Assembly: GCF_003202755.1 (NCBI RefSeq)
Contig: NZ_QGLK01000001.1
Location: 868,001 to 932,000 of the forward strand
Length of the DNA stretch: 64,000 nt
Direction of reading: 5' to 3'
From: Bifidobacterium asteroides
GTDB lineage: Bacteria > Actinomycetota > Actinomycetes > Actinomycetales > Bifidobacteriaceae
This document shows positions 38,106 through 46,867 of the stretch, piece by piece. The translations under genes were made by a program, and so were the position numbers. Under the pieces are notes generated by a model. The model made no database searches. It was not told the origin of the DNA and was given only the letters and a program-made list of their open reading frames with translations. How positions within the stretch are numbered: position 1 is the stretch's first letter; every line of letters starts with the position of its first letter.

Positions 38106-38791
38106 ACCGGATGATGTCTGAACTGTCCAAGGAGGGAGAAACCGGACAGGAGCCATCGGATATTGACGGGTCCTGTAGGCCTGCCCACCATAACCGCCGA
38201 CCCCGGGTGGGGATCATGGGCGGCACCTTCGACCCCATTCACAATGGCCACTTGGTGGCTGCCTCGGAGGTGGCCTGGGTCTACGACCTGGATGAGGTCA
38301 TCTTTGTGCCCACCGGCCGCCCGGCCTTCAAACTGAACAAGACGGTGACCAATGCCGAGGACCGCTATCTGATGACCGTGATCGCCACGGCCTCCAACCC
38401 CAAGTTCACGGTCTCCCGGGTGGACATCGAGCGTCCTGGCATCACCTATACGGTGGACACCCTGCGCGACATCAAGCGGATGCGCCCCGACAGCGACCTC
38501 TTCTTCATCACTGGGGCGGACGCTGTGGCCGAGATCATGCGCTGGAAGGATGCCAACCGGATGTGGGATCTGGCCAAGTTCGTGGCCGTCTCCCGACCCG
38601 GCTACTCCTCCAGCCTGGACGACCTTCAGGTGCCTGCCCAGCGGGTGGATACCCTGGAGATTCCGGCCCTGTCCATCTCGTCCACGGACGTGCGGCGTCG
38701 TTCGGCCCGGGGCATGCCGGTCTGGTACCTGGTCCCGGACGGGGTGGTGCAGTACATCAACAAGCACGGGCTCTATCGCTCGGCTTCCTGA
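38102..38791 (+). CDS. nadD: nicotinate-nucleotide adenylyltransferase
   Basis: Adenylyl-transfer step of NAD synthesis, 229 aa. The nucleotide-binding HxGH motif is in [18 protein letters not shown] (about residues 38-55). The C-terminal [21 protein letters not shown] carries the SxTxxR ATP site. GTG 38102 overlaps the preceding stop; about 35 non-conserved residues precede the core, so an internal ATG (38111 or 38114) is possible. Confidence 0.93.
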   Translation: MNRMMSELSKEGETGQEPSDIDGSCRPAHHNRRPRVGIMGGTFDPIHNGHLVAASEVAWVYDLDEVIFVPTGRPAFKLNKTVTNAEDRYLMTVIATASNPKFTVSRVDIERPGITYTVDTLRDIKRMRPDSDLFFITGADAVAEIMRWKDANRMWDLAKFVAVSRPGYSSSLDDLQVPAQRVDTLEIPALSISSTDVRRRSARGMPVWYLVPDGVVQYINKHGLYRSAS

Positions 38792-38894
38792 GCTTCGCAT
38801 ACCCTCGGACTCGCCAACACGGACTGTCCGGCTGTGTCAGCGCGCGCCATTATTATGGAGGCTGTCCGCTTCAGCGAAAACAACGTTTGGAGAT

Positions 38895-39911
38895 ATGGTG
38901 AGCGCGATACTCAAAGGCAGACCAGGAAAAAATCTCATACTTGTCACAGGCCGGACCCATCCCAGACTCGCGGCGGACGTGGCCGATCAACTCGGCATCG
39001 ACGTCCTGGAGACGACAGCCTACGACTTTGCCAACGGCGAGATGTATGTGCGTTATACGGAGTCGGTGCGTGGAGCCGATGTCTTCGTTTTACAGACCCA
39101 TTCCGACCCGGTCAACAAGTCCATCATGGAGCAGCTGATCATGATTGATGCCCTCAAGAGGGCCTCGGCACGATCCATCACCGCTGTTTGCCCACTCCTG
39201 GGTTACTCCCGTCAAGACAAGAAGCATCTGGGGCGCGAGCCCATCTCCTGCCGACTCATGTTCGACCTGCTCAAGGCGGCCGGTGCAGACCGAATCATGT
39301 CGGTCGACCTGCACGCAGCCCAGTCTCAGGGCTTCTTCGACGGGCCTGTGGACCACCTGATCGCCATGCCTGTGCTGGTGGACTATGTGCGCGACCGGAT
39401 GGACCTGTCCAAGGTGGCCGTGGTCTCTCCCGATGCGGGCCGCATCCGGGTGGCTGAGCAGTGGGCCCAGCGTCTGGGAGGCGTGCCCCTGGCCTTCATC
39501 CACAAGACCCGCGACATCACTCAGCCCAACAAGGCTGTGGCCCATCGGGTGGTGGGCGACGTGCGCGGCCTGGACTGCGTGCTGGTAGACGATCTGATCG
39601 ACACCGGCGGCACCATCGCCGAAGCCTGCAACGTCCTGGATGAGGCTGGCGCCAACTCCATCACCATTGTGGCCACCCATGGCGTCATGTCCGGACCCGC
39701 CGTGGAGCGGCTCAAGTCCTGCAAGGCCAAGGAGGTCATTCTGACCGATACGGTTCCCATTCCCCAGGATAAGCGCTGGGATGGGCTGACCGTCCTGTCC
39801 ATCGCGCCCCTGCTGGCCTCGGCTATCAAGGCGGTCTTCGAGGACGGCTCGGTGGCCCGGCTCTTCGACACCTATCCAGCCCATCATGGTCAGGGCTTCC
39901 TCTTTGCTTAA
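38895..39911 (+). CDS. prs: ribose-phosphate pyrophosphokinase
   Basis: Makes PRPP from ribose 5-phosphate and ATP; 338 aa. The metal-binding loop DLHAAQSQGFFDGPVDHL (about residue 137), the ribose phosphate loop CVLVDDLIDTGGTI (about 230) and the flexible-loop region PLLGYSRQDKKHLGREP are present. ATG 38895 has TTTGGAGAT upstream; the frame continues 115 codons back through nadD and is not used. Followed by tRNA-Gln. Confidence 0.95.
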   Translation: MVSAILKGRPGKNLILVTGRTHPRLAADVADQLGIDVLETTAYDFANGEMYVRYTESVRGADVFVLQTHSDPVNKSIMEQLIMIDALKRASARSITAVCPLLGYSRQDKKHLGREPISCRLMFDLLKAAGADRIMSVDLHAAQSQGFFDGPVDHLIAMPVLVDYVRDRMDLSKVAVVSPDAGRIRVAEQWAQRLGGVPLAFIHKTRDITQPNKAVAHRVVGDVRGLDCVLVDDLIDTGGTIAEACNVLDEAGANSITIVATHGVMSGPAVERLKSCKAKEVILTDTVPIPQDKRWDGLTVLSIAPLLASAIKAVFEDGSVARLFDTYPAHHGQGFLFA

Positions 39912-39992
39912 AGCCTTGCCTGCCCGGCATGGCGTGGCGTAATCGTCCGTCTGTGGCATAATAAATTTGGCGGGGCCGTGAGGTTCCGCCTT

Positions 39993-40063
39993 TCCCCCAT
40001 GGTGTAAAGGCAGCACACGGGTCTTTGGAACCCTTAGTCTTGGTTCGAATCCAGGTGGGGGAG
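39993..40063 (+). tRNA. tRNA-Gln (anticodon TTG)
   Basis: 71-base cloverleaf. The acceptor TCCCCCA (39993-39999) pairs with TGGGGGA (40056-40062), discriminator G. The anticodon loop is CTTTGGA with TTG in place; the T arm is CTTGG-TTCGAAT-CCAGG. CCA is not encoded. One weak pair (C-U) tops the anticodon stem. Confidence 0.93.
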
Positions 40064-40130
40064 CTTACGCTCGCCGATTCCGGTCGGAGACGGCCTCCTT
40101 GGGGTCGGTGACCAACCGAAAGGAACTGTC

Positions 40131-40928
40131 TTGGCAGTCAAGAAGATCGAAACCTGGCTCACTGACATGGACGGCGTGCTGGTGCATGAGAACACCGCCC
40201 TGCCTGGCGCTGCCGAATTCATCGACACCCTCAAGCGCAACAACCGCCAGTATCTGGTGCTGACCAACAATCCCATCTACACCCCTCGTGACCTTTCGGC
40301 ACGTCTTGGTCGTTCGGGCATCGACGTGCCCGAGGATCGGATCTGGACCTCTGCGCTGGCTACCGCAGACTTCGTATCCCGGACTATGCCGCGGGGATCG
40401 GCCTACGTAATTGGCGAGGCCGGGCTGACCACGGCCCTGCACGAGGCCGGGTTCATTCTTTCCGACATCAACCCGGACTATGTGATTCTGGGCGAGACCA
40501 GGACCTACTCCTTCGAGTCCATCACCACAGCCATCCGTTTGATTCTGGGTGGGGCCCGTTTTATCTGCACTAACCCGGATGCCACAGGCCCCAGCGAGAA
40601 CGGCGTCCTGCCTGCGGCGGGAGCCGTCGCAGCTCTGGTGACCAAGGCCACTAACCGGGAGCCCTACTTTGTAGGCAAGCCCAATCCTATTATGTTCCGC
40701 ACGGCTCTTAACAGGGTGGGCGGCCACTCCGAGACCACGGCCATGATTGGCGACCGTATGGATACTGATGTGGTGGCCGGAGTCGAAGCTGGCCTGAACA
40801 CCTTCCTAGTGCTGACCGGTATCACTACACGATCCGAGGTGGAAACCTTCCCCTACCGCCCTGACCAGGTGGTGGACTCCATTCAGGATCTGATCGACAT
40901 CGCCGAGAGCGGGGTGGTGGAGTTTTGA
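40131..40928 (+). CDS. HAD-IIA family sugar phosphatase (NagD-like)
   Basis: Phosphatase of HAD subclass IIA, 265 aa. Motif I is WLTDMDGVLVHENTALPGAAEFI, motif II is LVLTNNP, the lysine is in FVGKPNPIMF and motif IV is TAMIGDRMDTDVVAGVEAGL. Such enzymes dephosphorylate small sugar phosphates or UMP; the substrate is uncertain. The start is TTG 40131 with AAAGGAA eight bases upstream. Its stop overlaps the glmU TTG start (TTGA). Confidence 0.88.
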   Translation: MAVKKIETWLTDMDGVLVHENTALPGAAEFIDTLKRNNRQYLVLTNNPIYTPRDLSARLGRSGIDVPEDRIWTSALATADFVSRTMPRGSAYVIGEAGLTTALHEAGFILSDINPDYVILGETRTYSFESITTAIRLILGGARFICTNPDATGPSENGVLPAAGAVAALVTKATNREPYFVGKPNPIMFRTALNRVGGHSETTAMIGDRMDTDVVAGVEAGLNTFLVLTGITTRSEVETFPYRPDQVVDSIQDLIDIAESGVVEF

Positions 40929-42319
40929 GCGGGGGGCAGACGCTGACCGCTGGCATCATTCTGGCCGCAGGCGAGGGTACCCGCATGCGCTCTTCCCACC
41001 CCAAGGTTCTGCACACCCTTGCCGGCAAGACCTTCCTGCAAAGGGTCATGACTTCGGTGACCGCCCTCAATCCCGAGCTGACGGCCGTGGTGGTTCATCA
41101 TCAGGCTGACCTGGTGGCGCAGGCTGCACGCTCTTACGATCCTCAGGTGCGCATCGTGCGTCAGGACAGCCGACCGGGTACGGGACGCGCGGTCCAATGC
41201 GCCGTGGACCAGCTCGATGGGGAGCTCAGGCACGACGGCCAGGTGCTGATCGTCGCCTCGGACATGCCCCTGCTGGATGCGGGCACACTGCATAGCCTGC
41301 TCGACTACCATGTCAGCTCCGGCGACGGGGCTACGGTGCTGACGGTCAACCTGGACGACCCCACCGGATACGGCCGCATCATCCGTGACCAGGATGGACG
41401 GGTCTTGCGCATCGTCGAACAGCGGGACGCCACCGGTACCGAGCTGGCCGTCAAGGAGGTCAACACCTCCGTTTACGTCTTCGAGGCGGATCTGCTCCGA
41501 CAGGCGGTCCGCGGTCTGGACGACAGCAACGCCCAGGGTGAGTTCTATTTGACCGATGCCTTGGAGACGGCCCGTCGCCTGGGCAGGGTCGGGGCCTTCG
41601 CTGCCCCTGATCCGCTCAAGGTCGAAGGCGTCAACGACAGGATCCAGTTGGCTGATCTGGCCAAGGCCCACAACCTGCGGGTCTGCCAGGAATTCATGCG
41701 CCAGGGCGTGACCATCCTGGACCCGGCCACCACCTGGATCGAGGACGATGTGGTCATCCAGCAGGATGCCGTCATCCTGCCCGGATGCTTCCTGCAGGGT
41801 CATACCGAGATCGCCTCGGATTCGGTCATCGGCCCCTATACCACCTTGATTGACGCCATCGTCGAGCCGCAGGCCAAGGTGGAGCGTTCCCGCGTGCAGG
41901 AGACTCGCATCGGAGCCAGGGCCAACATCGGTCCTTGGACCTATCTGCGTGCTGGCAACGTCCTTGCCGAGGACACCAAGGCCGGGGCCTTCGTGGAGAT
42001 GAAGAAGGCCACCATCGATCATGGGACCAAGGTGCCCCACCTTTCCTATGTAGGGGATGCCCATATAGGCCACGACAGCAACGTGGGAGGCGGGTCCATC
42101 ACGGCCAACTACGACGGCGTGCACAAGAACCGCACCGTGATCGGCTCGGAAGTGCATGTGGGCGCAGGGAACCTCTTTGTAGCACCCGTCCAGGTGGGCA
42201 ACGGGGTCACTACCGGAGCCGGATCGGTCATCCGCCATCCGGTCGAGGACGGGGCCATGGTCTATTCCACCAATGATCAGCACCAGGTTCCGGACTGGAA
42301 GCCCGCCTGGGAGCGGTAA
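40925..42319 (+). CDS. glmU: bifunctional UDP-GlcNAc pyrophosphorylase / GlcN-1-P acetyltransferase
   Basis: Makes UDP-N-acetylglucosamine for peptidoglycan, 464 aa. The uridylyltransferase domain starts AGIILAAGEGTRMRSSHPKVLH (about residues 9-30). From about 260 the left-handed beta-helix of hexapeptide repeats begins, with the acetyltransferase His in GAFVEMKKATIDHGTKVPHLSYVGDA and GGGSITANYDGVHKNRT. TTG 40925 overlaps the phosphatase stop and has GGTGGAG upstream. Confidence 0.96.
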   Translation: MSGGQTLTAGIILAAGEGTRMRSSHPKVLHTLAGKTFLQRVMTSVTALNPELTAVVVHHQADLVAQAARSYDPQVRIVRQDSRPGTGRAVQCAVDQLDGELRHDGQVLIVASDMPLLDAGTLHSLLDYHVSSGDGATVLTVNLDDPTGYGRIIRDQDGRVLRIVEQRDATGTELAVKEVNTSVYVFEADLLRQAVRGLDDSNAQGEFYLTDALETARRLGRVGAFAAPDPLKVEGVNDRIQLADLAKAHNLRVCQEFMRQGVTILDPATTWIEDDVVIQQDAVILPGCFLQGHTEIASDSVIGPYTTLIDAIVEPQAKVERSRVQETRIGARANIGPWTYLRAGNVLAEDTKAGAFVEMKKATIDHGTKVPHLSYVGDAHIGHDSNVGGGSITANYDGVHKNRTVIGSEVHVGAGNLFVAPVQVGNGVTTGAGSVIRHPVEDGAMVYSTNDQHQVPDWKPAWER

Positions 42320-42360
42320 CCTTGAAAGCATCTGCTTCACAACAAGGAAAGGCGTGACAA

Positions 42361-42837
42361 GTGCCAGCATTGCAGGAATCCATCGACGCGGTCCGGGTGG
42401 CCGCTCGGGCCGCCAACGATGTCAAGGCCATGGATATCGTGGCTTTTGATGTCTCCCAGCCCATTGCCATCACCGACATCTTCATGGTAGCCACTGGCAG
42501 CAACGAACGTCAGGTCCTGGCCATCGCCGAGGAGGTGGAGAAGCAGCTCCATCTGCAAAAGAACCTGGATCCGCGCTCGCGGGAGGGTGTCCAGGAGGCC
42601 CAGTGGGTTCTGCTGGACTACGGTGACTTCGTCATCCACGTCATGCACAAACAGGCCCGGGCCTACTACGACCTGGAACGGCTTTGGAAGGACTGCCCCC
42701 AGGTGGATGTGCAGCTGGAGCACCCCTTCACCCTTGCCGATGATGATACGGATGGCCAGTTGGCCTCCAAGGCGGACGATTTGAACGGGGATGATCTGCG
42801 CAGCCGTTTCGTTGACCCTCAGGAAAGTCATGACTGA
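42361..42837 (+). CDS. rsfS: ribosomal silencing factor RsfS
   Basis: Binds L14 on the 50S subunit and blocks subunit joining under starvation; 158 aa. The core is intact: ANDVKAMDIVAFDVSQP, TDIFMVATGSNERQVLAIAEEVEKQL, EGVQEAQWVLLDYGDFVIHVM and ARAYYDLERLW. GTG 42361 has AAGGAAAGG upstream. A tail of about 40 acidic residues follows. Its 3' end overlaps the phosphatase start. Confidence 0.94.
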   Translation: MPALQESIDAVRVAARAANDVKAMDIVAFDVSQPIAITDIFMVATGSNERQVLAIAEEVEKQLHLQKNLDPRSREGVQEAQWVLLDYGDFVIHVMHKQARAYYDLERLWKDCPQVDVQLEHPFTLADDDTDGQLASKADDLNGDDLRSRFVDPQESHD

Positions 42838-43570
42838 CTCGGATACCGCCGCCGAAGATGGGCGGCATGTGCGCTCCATGACCGTGGTCCGCCATGGGCA
42901 GACATCATACAATGCAGGCCATCGAATGCAGGGTCAGATCGACATCCCGCTCAACAGCGTTGGCCGCTGGCAGGTGGAGAGAACAGCCGAGGAGCTTCGC
43001 GCAGAATATGTGGACGGGGCACCCCAAGACCACCATCTGCTGGTGGTCTCCTCTGACCTGGGCCGGGCTGCCGCCACCGCCCACGCCTTCGCCGACCCCT
43101 TGGGCCAGACGGTTCATCTTGATCCCGGGTTGCGTGAACGCAGTTTCGGCGAGTGGGAGGGAGCCAGCGCCGAGGAGGTCCGTCAACGCTGGCCCGAGGA
43201 TTACGAATCCTGGTCCCGGGGCACCGGAGGAGAGCTGCGCCACGGTGCTGAGACCAAGGCACAGGTGGGCAACCGGGGCCTGGAAACCCTGAACCGATGG
43301 ATTCATCGGGCCGGCCCGGACACGGATCTCATGGTCTTCTCCCATGGGTCCTTCATCGCCGAGGCTCTTCAGGCCCTGCTGGGCATGGCCACTGCATATC
43401 CCGAATACCTGGGCCTGGTCACCATGCGGAACGCCCACTGGGCCCGATTGATGCCACGAGACCTGCCGGACGGCGGTCTGCGCTGGTCCATGATCGACTA
43501 CAATCGCGGTCCGGCCATCGCCATGCGAGGGGACTGGGATAATCCCCGGGGGCTGGTCCAGACCGACTGA
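42830..43570 (+). CDS. histidine phosphatase family protein
   Basis: Phosphoglycerate-mutase-like phosphatase, 246 aa. The phospho-acceptor motif is VVRHGQTSYNAGHRMQGQ (about residues 19-36, RHG). A second Arg is in SSDLGRAAATA, Glu in LRERSFGEWEG and the second His in LMVFSHGSFI. ATG 42830 has AGGAAAG just upstream and overlaps the rsfS stop. rsfS followed by this gene is a common actinobacterial pair; the substrate is unknown. Confidence 0.9.
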   Translation: MTDSDTAAEDGRHVRSMTVVRHGQTSYNAGHRMQGQIDIPLNSVGRWQVERTAEELRAEYVDGAPQDHHLLVVSSDLGRAAATAHAFADPLGQTVHLDPGLRERSFGEWEGASAEEVRQRWPEDYESWSRGTGGELRHGAETKAQVGNRGLETLNRWIHRAGPDTDLMVFSHGSFIAEALQALLGMATAYPEYLGLVTMRNAHWARLMPRDLPDGGLRWSMIDYNRGPAIAMRGDWDNPRGLVQTD

Positions 43571-43665
43571 GGTCCTTGGGTGGTTGGCCGACCATCACAG
43601 TATCGCCATGACCACCAGCTACCATAAGAGCGCAGCAACCAGCCGTTGGATCAAAAGGGGTCGGA

Positions 43666-44595
43666 GTGAAGCAGTTCTTTCATGACATTTCCTGGGCGCA
43701 GATCATCGCCGGCGCTCTTGCAGCCATGACCTCCTTCTGGCTGGCCGCCAAGATCGGCGTGGCAGGATCCATCATCGGTGTGGCCATCGGTTCCATCGTC
43801 TCTGCCGTGGCCTCGCAGATCTACAAGAATGTTTTGGAAGCCTCTGGCCAGAAGCTGCAGGAGTCCGTGGTCGGCGGTGCTGGTCAGGACGATGACGACT
43901 CCAAAACGGACTCGAATACCGATTCGGACGCCGATGGACAGACCACCACCTTGCCGGCTCAGGGTGAGGGTCGTGCTGACGAATCCAGCGATACTGCCGA
44001 CGGATCCACCCAGGTCATGGACCCGGTAGATGGGTCCACCCAGGTCATGCGCCCTGTCGGTGACGAAAAGTCGCCAGCCAAGACCGGCAGGACCGTTTCG
44101 TCCAGCAATGGTCCACGGACCCATGCGGCCTCCATGACGGCAACCAGTAAGAAGAAGCTTGATCAGCGTCGCCGCAATGTCATCATCGTCTCCGTGGTCA
44201 GCGCCCTGGTGGCCGTACTGCTGTCCGCCCTGGCCATCAATGCCCTGACCAAGGGCGAAGGCACCGACAAGGTGGTTCGCAACGTGGTCAGCCCGCCAAC
44301 CAGCCAGACGGTAACCCCCAGCCGGGAGGAGGAGACCCCCTCCAAACCAGCGCGGCGCACAGAGGAGCCTGAATATCAGACGACCCCAAGTGCCCCTCAG
44401 AACCAGCCCTCTGGCTCGAATCAGAACCAAGGCAGCGAACAGGGATCCGGGCAGAGTCAACAGCAGGGAGGGAACCCCACGAGCTCGCCTTCGCCGTCTG
44501 CCGACGCGACCAGCTCCGCGCCAAGTCCCTCAAGTACGGCTCCTACGCCACAGTCGTCACCGACGAGCACGACCAGTACATCTCCTCGTAACTGA
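43666..44595 (+). CDS. membrane protein of unknown function with a disordered Ser/Thr/Gln tail
   Basis: 309 aa. Two hydrophobic stretches near the N-terminus (about 10-25 and 30-50, with Gly-rich GVAGSIIGVAIGSIVSAVAS) are followed by a long acidic linker, then another membrane segment (about 166-186, VIIVSVVSALVAVLLSALAI) and about 120 residues of Pro/Ser/Thr/Gln-rich sequence, likely extracellular. STQVM occurs twice at 10-residue spacing (about residues 111 and 121). GTG 43666 has GGGGTCGGA upstream. No family recognised; a surface or cell-wall role is only a guess. Confidence 0.65.
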   Translation: MKQFFHDISWAQIIAGALAAMTSFWLAAKIGVAGSIIGVAIGSIVSAVASQIYKNVLEASGQKLQESVVGGAGQDDDDSKTDSNTDSDADGQTTTLPAQGEGRADESSDTADGSTQVMDPVDGSTQVMRPVGDEKSPAKTGRTVSSSNGPRTHAASMTATSKKKLDQRRRNVIIVSVVSALVAVLLSALAINALTKGEGTDKVVRNVVSPPTSQTVTPSREEETPSKPARRTEEPEYQTTPSAPQNQPSGSNQNQGSEQGSGQSQQQGGNPTSSPSPSADATSSAPSPSSTAPTPQSSPTSTTSTSPRN

Positions 44596-44633
44596 CCTGT
44601 CGGTCGGCGCGGCATACCCATCCCACCATGTAA

Positions 44634-44649
44634 TGTGACTAGGGTCACT
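44634..44649. promoter_or_regulatory. CRP/FNR-superfamily-type operator upstream of gldA
   Basis: TGTGA-CTAGGG-TCACT has the same half-sites and spacing as the element before pflB. It lies 75 bases before the gldA ATG. Confidence 0.5.
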
Positions 44650-44723
44650 TTCGGGCGGTCCAAGAGGCCCGTCCCTAAGGATCTGGTCCTGAAGGCGGGA
44701 TCAGCAATGAGAAAGGTGTGTAT

Positions 44724-45809
44724 ATGCGCAAGGTTCTGTGCTCTCCAGGCTCCTATGTTCAGCAGGAGGGCGCCATGGGAAAGCTGGCCGGAGAATATGC
44801 GGCTCTGGGCACCAAGGGCGCCCATCTGATCGTCGATCCGGTCATCGACGGGCTCTACCACGACGACATTGTCGCCTCCTTTGAGCACGATGGGATCCCC
44901 TACGAACTGATGAAATTCGGCGGCGAGTGTTCCATGGAGGAGATCGACTGTCATCGTGCCCATTTGGGCGGCAGCGACGCGGTGATCGGCGTCGGCGGCG
45001 GCAAGACTTTGGATACCGCCAAGGCTGTGGCTCACTTCGCCCATCTGCCGGTCATGATTGTGCCCACGGCAGCCTCCTCGGATGCGCCTTGCTCAAGGCT
45101 GTCCGTGCTCTATACGCCTGAGGGTGTCTTTGACCGTTATCTGCCCCTGCCTGCCAACCCCAACGTGGTCCTGATGGATACCGACGTCATCGCCAAGGCT
45201 CCGGTGCGCTTCCTGGTATCAGGGCTGGGCGATGCCTTCGCTACTTACTACGAGGCCGCCGCCTGCGTGCAGTCGAACGCCGTGACCATGACCGGAGGCC
45301 ACGCCACCATGGCCGCCTTTGCCTTGGCCCGTCTCTGCCGCGATACCCTGCTGGAGGATGGGGTCAAGGCCGTGGCCGCTGCCAAGGCCGGTGTGCGCAC
45401 AGCTGCGCTGGAGAAGATCATCGAGGCCAATACGCTGCTGAGCGGTCTGGGCTTCGAGAGCTCTGGCCTGGCTGCAGCCCACGCCATTCATGACGGGATG
45501 ACCGCCCTGGAGGGCACCCACTCCATGCTGCACGGCGAAAAGGTGGCCTTCGGCACCCTGGCCCAGTTGGTCCTTGAGGATCGGCCTCTGGAGGAGACCC
45601 GCGGGGTCTATGACTTCTTCCGCAGCGTGGGTCTGCCCACCTCCCTGGAGCAGATCGGCATCGGCCAGGCCAGCGAGGAGGATCTGCTCAAGGTCGGCGA
45701 GCATGCCTGCGGTCCCGACGAGACCATGGGCAACATGCCCTTCGAGGTGACTCCCACCGATGTGGCTCACGCCCTGCGCGCAGCCGATCAGCTGGGCAAG
45801 CAGCTCTGA
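44724..45809 (+). CDS. gldA: glycerol dehydrogenase (iron/zinc-containing alcohol dehydrogenase family)
   Basis: NAD-dependent glycerol/dihydroxyacetone oxidoreductase, 361 aa. The NAD loop is GVGGGKTLDTAKAVAH. The metal ligands of the GldA family are in SGLGDAFATYYEA (Asp), LAAAHAIHDGM (His) and THSMLHGEKVAFGT (His). VPTAASSDAPCS is characteristic. ATG 44724 has GAAAGG seven bases upstream. It could reoxidise NADH during fermentation or use glycerol. A terminator follows. Confidence 0.92.
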   Translation: MRKVLCSPGSYVQQEGAMGKLAGEYAALGTKGAHLIVDPVIDGLYHDDIVASFEHDGIPYELMKFGGECSMEEIDCHRAHLGGSDAVIGVGGGKTLDTAKAVAHFAHLPVMIVPTAASSDAPCSRLSVLYTPEGVFDRYLPLPANPNVVLMDTDVIAKAPVRFLVSGLGDAFATYYEAAACVQSNAVTMTGGHATMAAFALARLCRDTLLEDGVKAVAAAKAGVRTAALEKIIEANTLLSGLGFESSGLAAAHAIHDGMTALEGTHSMLHGEKVAFGTLAQLVLEDRPLEETRGVYDFFRSVGLPTSLEQIGIGQASEEDLLKVGEHACGPDETMGNMPFEVTPTDVAHALRAADQLGKQL

Positions 45810-45841
45810 GCTCTCCTGTTCTGATCCCTCTGTGAGTTGCC

Positions 45842-45882
45842 AAGCAGCCGTCGGCATGAAGTCGGCGGCCGCTTGTATTTTG
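45842..45882 (+). terminator. terminator after gldA
   Basis: AAGCAGCCG (45842-45850) pairs with CGGCCGCTT (45866-45874) with one mismatch, then GTATTTTGCTT. Confidence 0.55.
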
Positions 45883-45898
45883 CTTGGGTTTACATTGG

Positions 45899-46867
45899 TC
45901 ACTCCTGTAGGGAGGCAGCGGCCTTTCGTATGGCTTGCTCGCCTGGGCATGTGGCTGGACCTGGCTGCGTGGTGGAAAGGGCACCTGCACAATTGGCCAG
46001 TGTCAGTGCCTCCTCGATGGGCAGGCCCTGGAAGATGCCCGCACAGAGGACACCCGAGTGGGCATCGCCGGCACCGTTGGTGTCTATGGCATGGATCTGC
46101 GGGGTCGGAATGTATTGGCTCTGCCTTGCATCCTTGGGTTGGCAGTACCAGGCACCACGGGCGCCGGCCCTGAGAACCACCGGACTGTCCAGTTTCAGCG
46201 AGAGCGAGCGGCAGAGGGATTCCAGCTCGGTTGCATTGCCGGTTTCGGGTCGGCACTCCAGACGTTGCGCCAGGATTGGTCCCTCGCGTTCATTCAGCGA
46301 CCAGATCGGATGCAGTCCGTTGACAGCATCAAGCACATCCAGTGCAATATCGGCCACCATGGGTCCCAGGTCGAAGAGCACAGGGAATCCTTCGCCCTGG
46401 TGTAGGTGCGCGAATCCGACTAGGCTCCGGGTGTTGTCCTTGTGGCAGAAGGAATACCCGCTCAGATAGACGACATCGCCGGGAACCAGGTCCATGCCTT
46501 CGTAGGTGCCCTCCGGTACACGGGTCTCTGCGCCCCTTGCCGATACAAAGGTGCGTTCGCCCGAGGGCTCGATCATGGCTACCGAGTATCCGGTATCACA
46601 GTCATCCAGCACAGGCCCTTGGGCGGGAACCTGTAGGGCTGCAAGGGCTCCACGGGCCATGTCCGCCATCGGACCTGTGCCGATCGCTCCCATATAGGCT
46701 ATCGGCGCCCCCATCTGCCTGGCTGCGCGAATCACGTTGTACCCGCCGCCGACGTTTATGGCGCTTCGCCTGGCGAAAATATCCCCTCCGCGCTCCGGTA
46801 GGTGGTCGATGTCCATGCTCAGGTCAACCACCACCTGACCGAGATGGAGGATCCTTGGCTCAGTCAT
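45899..46867 (-). CDS. PfkB-family carbohydrate/nucleoside kinase
   Basis: Ribokinase-superfamily kinase, 322 aa. The N-terminal signature includes LPERGGDIFARRSAINVGGGYNV, and the C-terminal signature with catalytic Asp is DTNGAGDAHSGVLCAG (about residue 256). ATG 46867 has GAGGAG about eight bases upstream and overlaps the permease end by 8 bases. With an ADP-ribosylglycohydrolase and an NCS1 permease upstream, it most likely phosphorylates a released pentose or an imported nucleoside. Exact substrate unknown. Confidence 0.85.
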   Translation of the reverse strand: MTEPRILHLGQVVVDLSMDIDHLPERGGDIFARRSAINVGGGYNVIRAARQMGAPIAYMGAIGTGPMADMARGALAALQVPAQGPVLDDCDTGYSVAMIEPSGERTFVSARGAETRVPEGTYEGMDLVPGDVVYLSGYSFCHKDNTRSLVGFAHLHQGEGFPVLFDLGPMVADIALDVLDAVNGLHPIWSLNEREGPILAQRLECRPETGNATELESLCRSLSLKLDSPVVLRAGARGAWYCQPKDARQSQYIPTPQIHAIDTNGAGDAHSGVLCAGIFQGLPIEEALTLANCAGALSTTQPGPATCPGEQAIRKAAASLQE

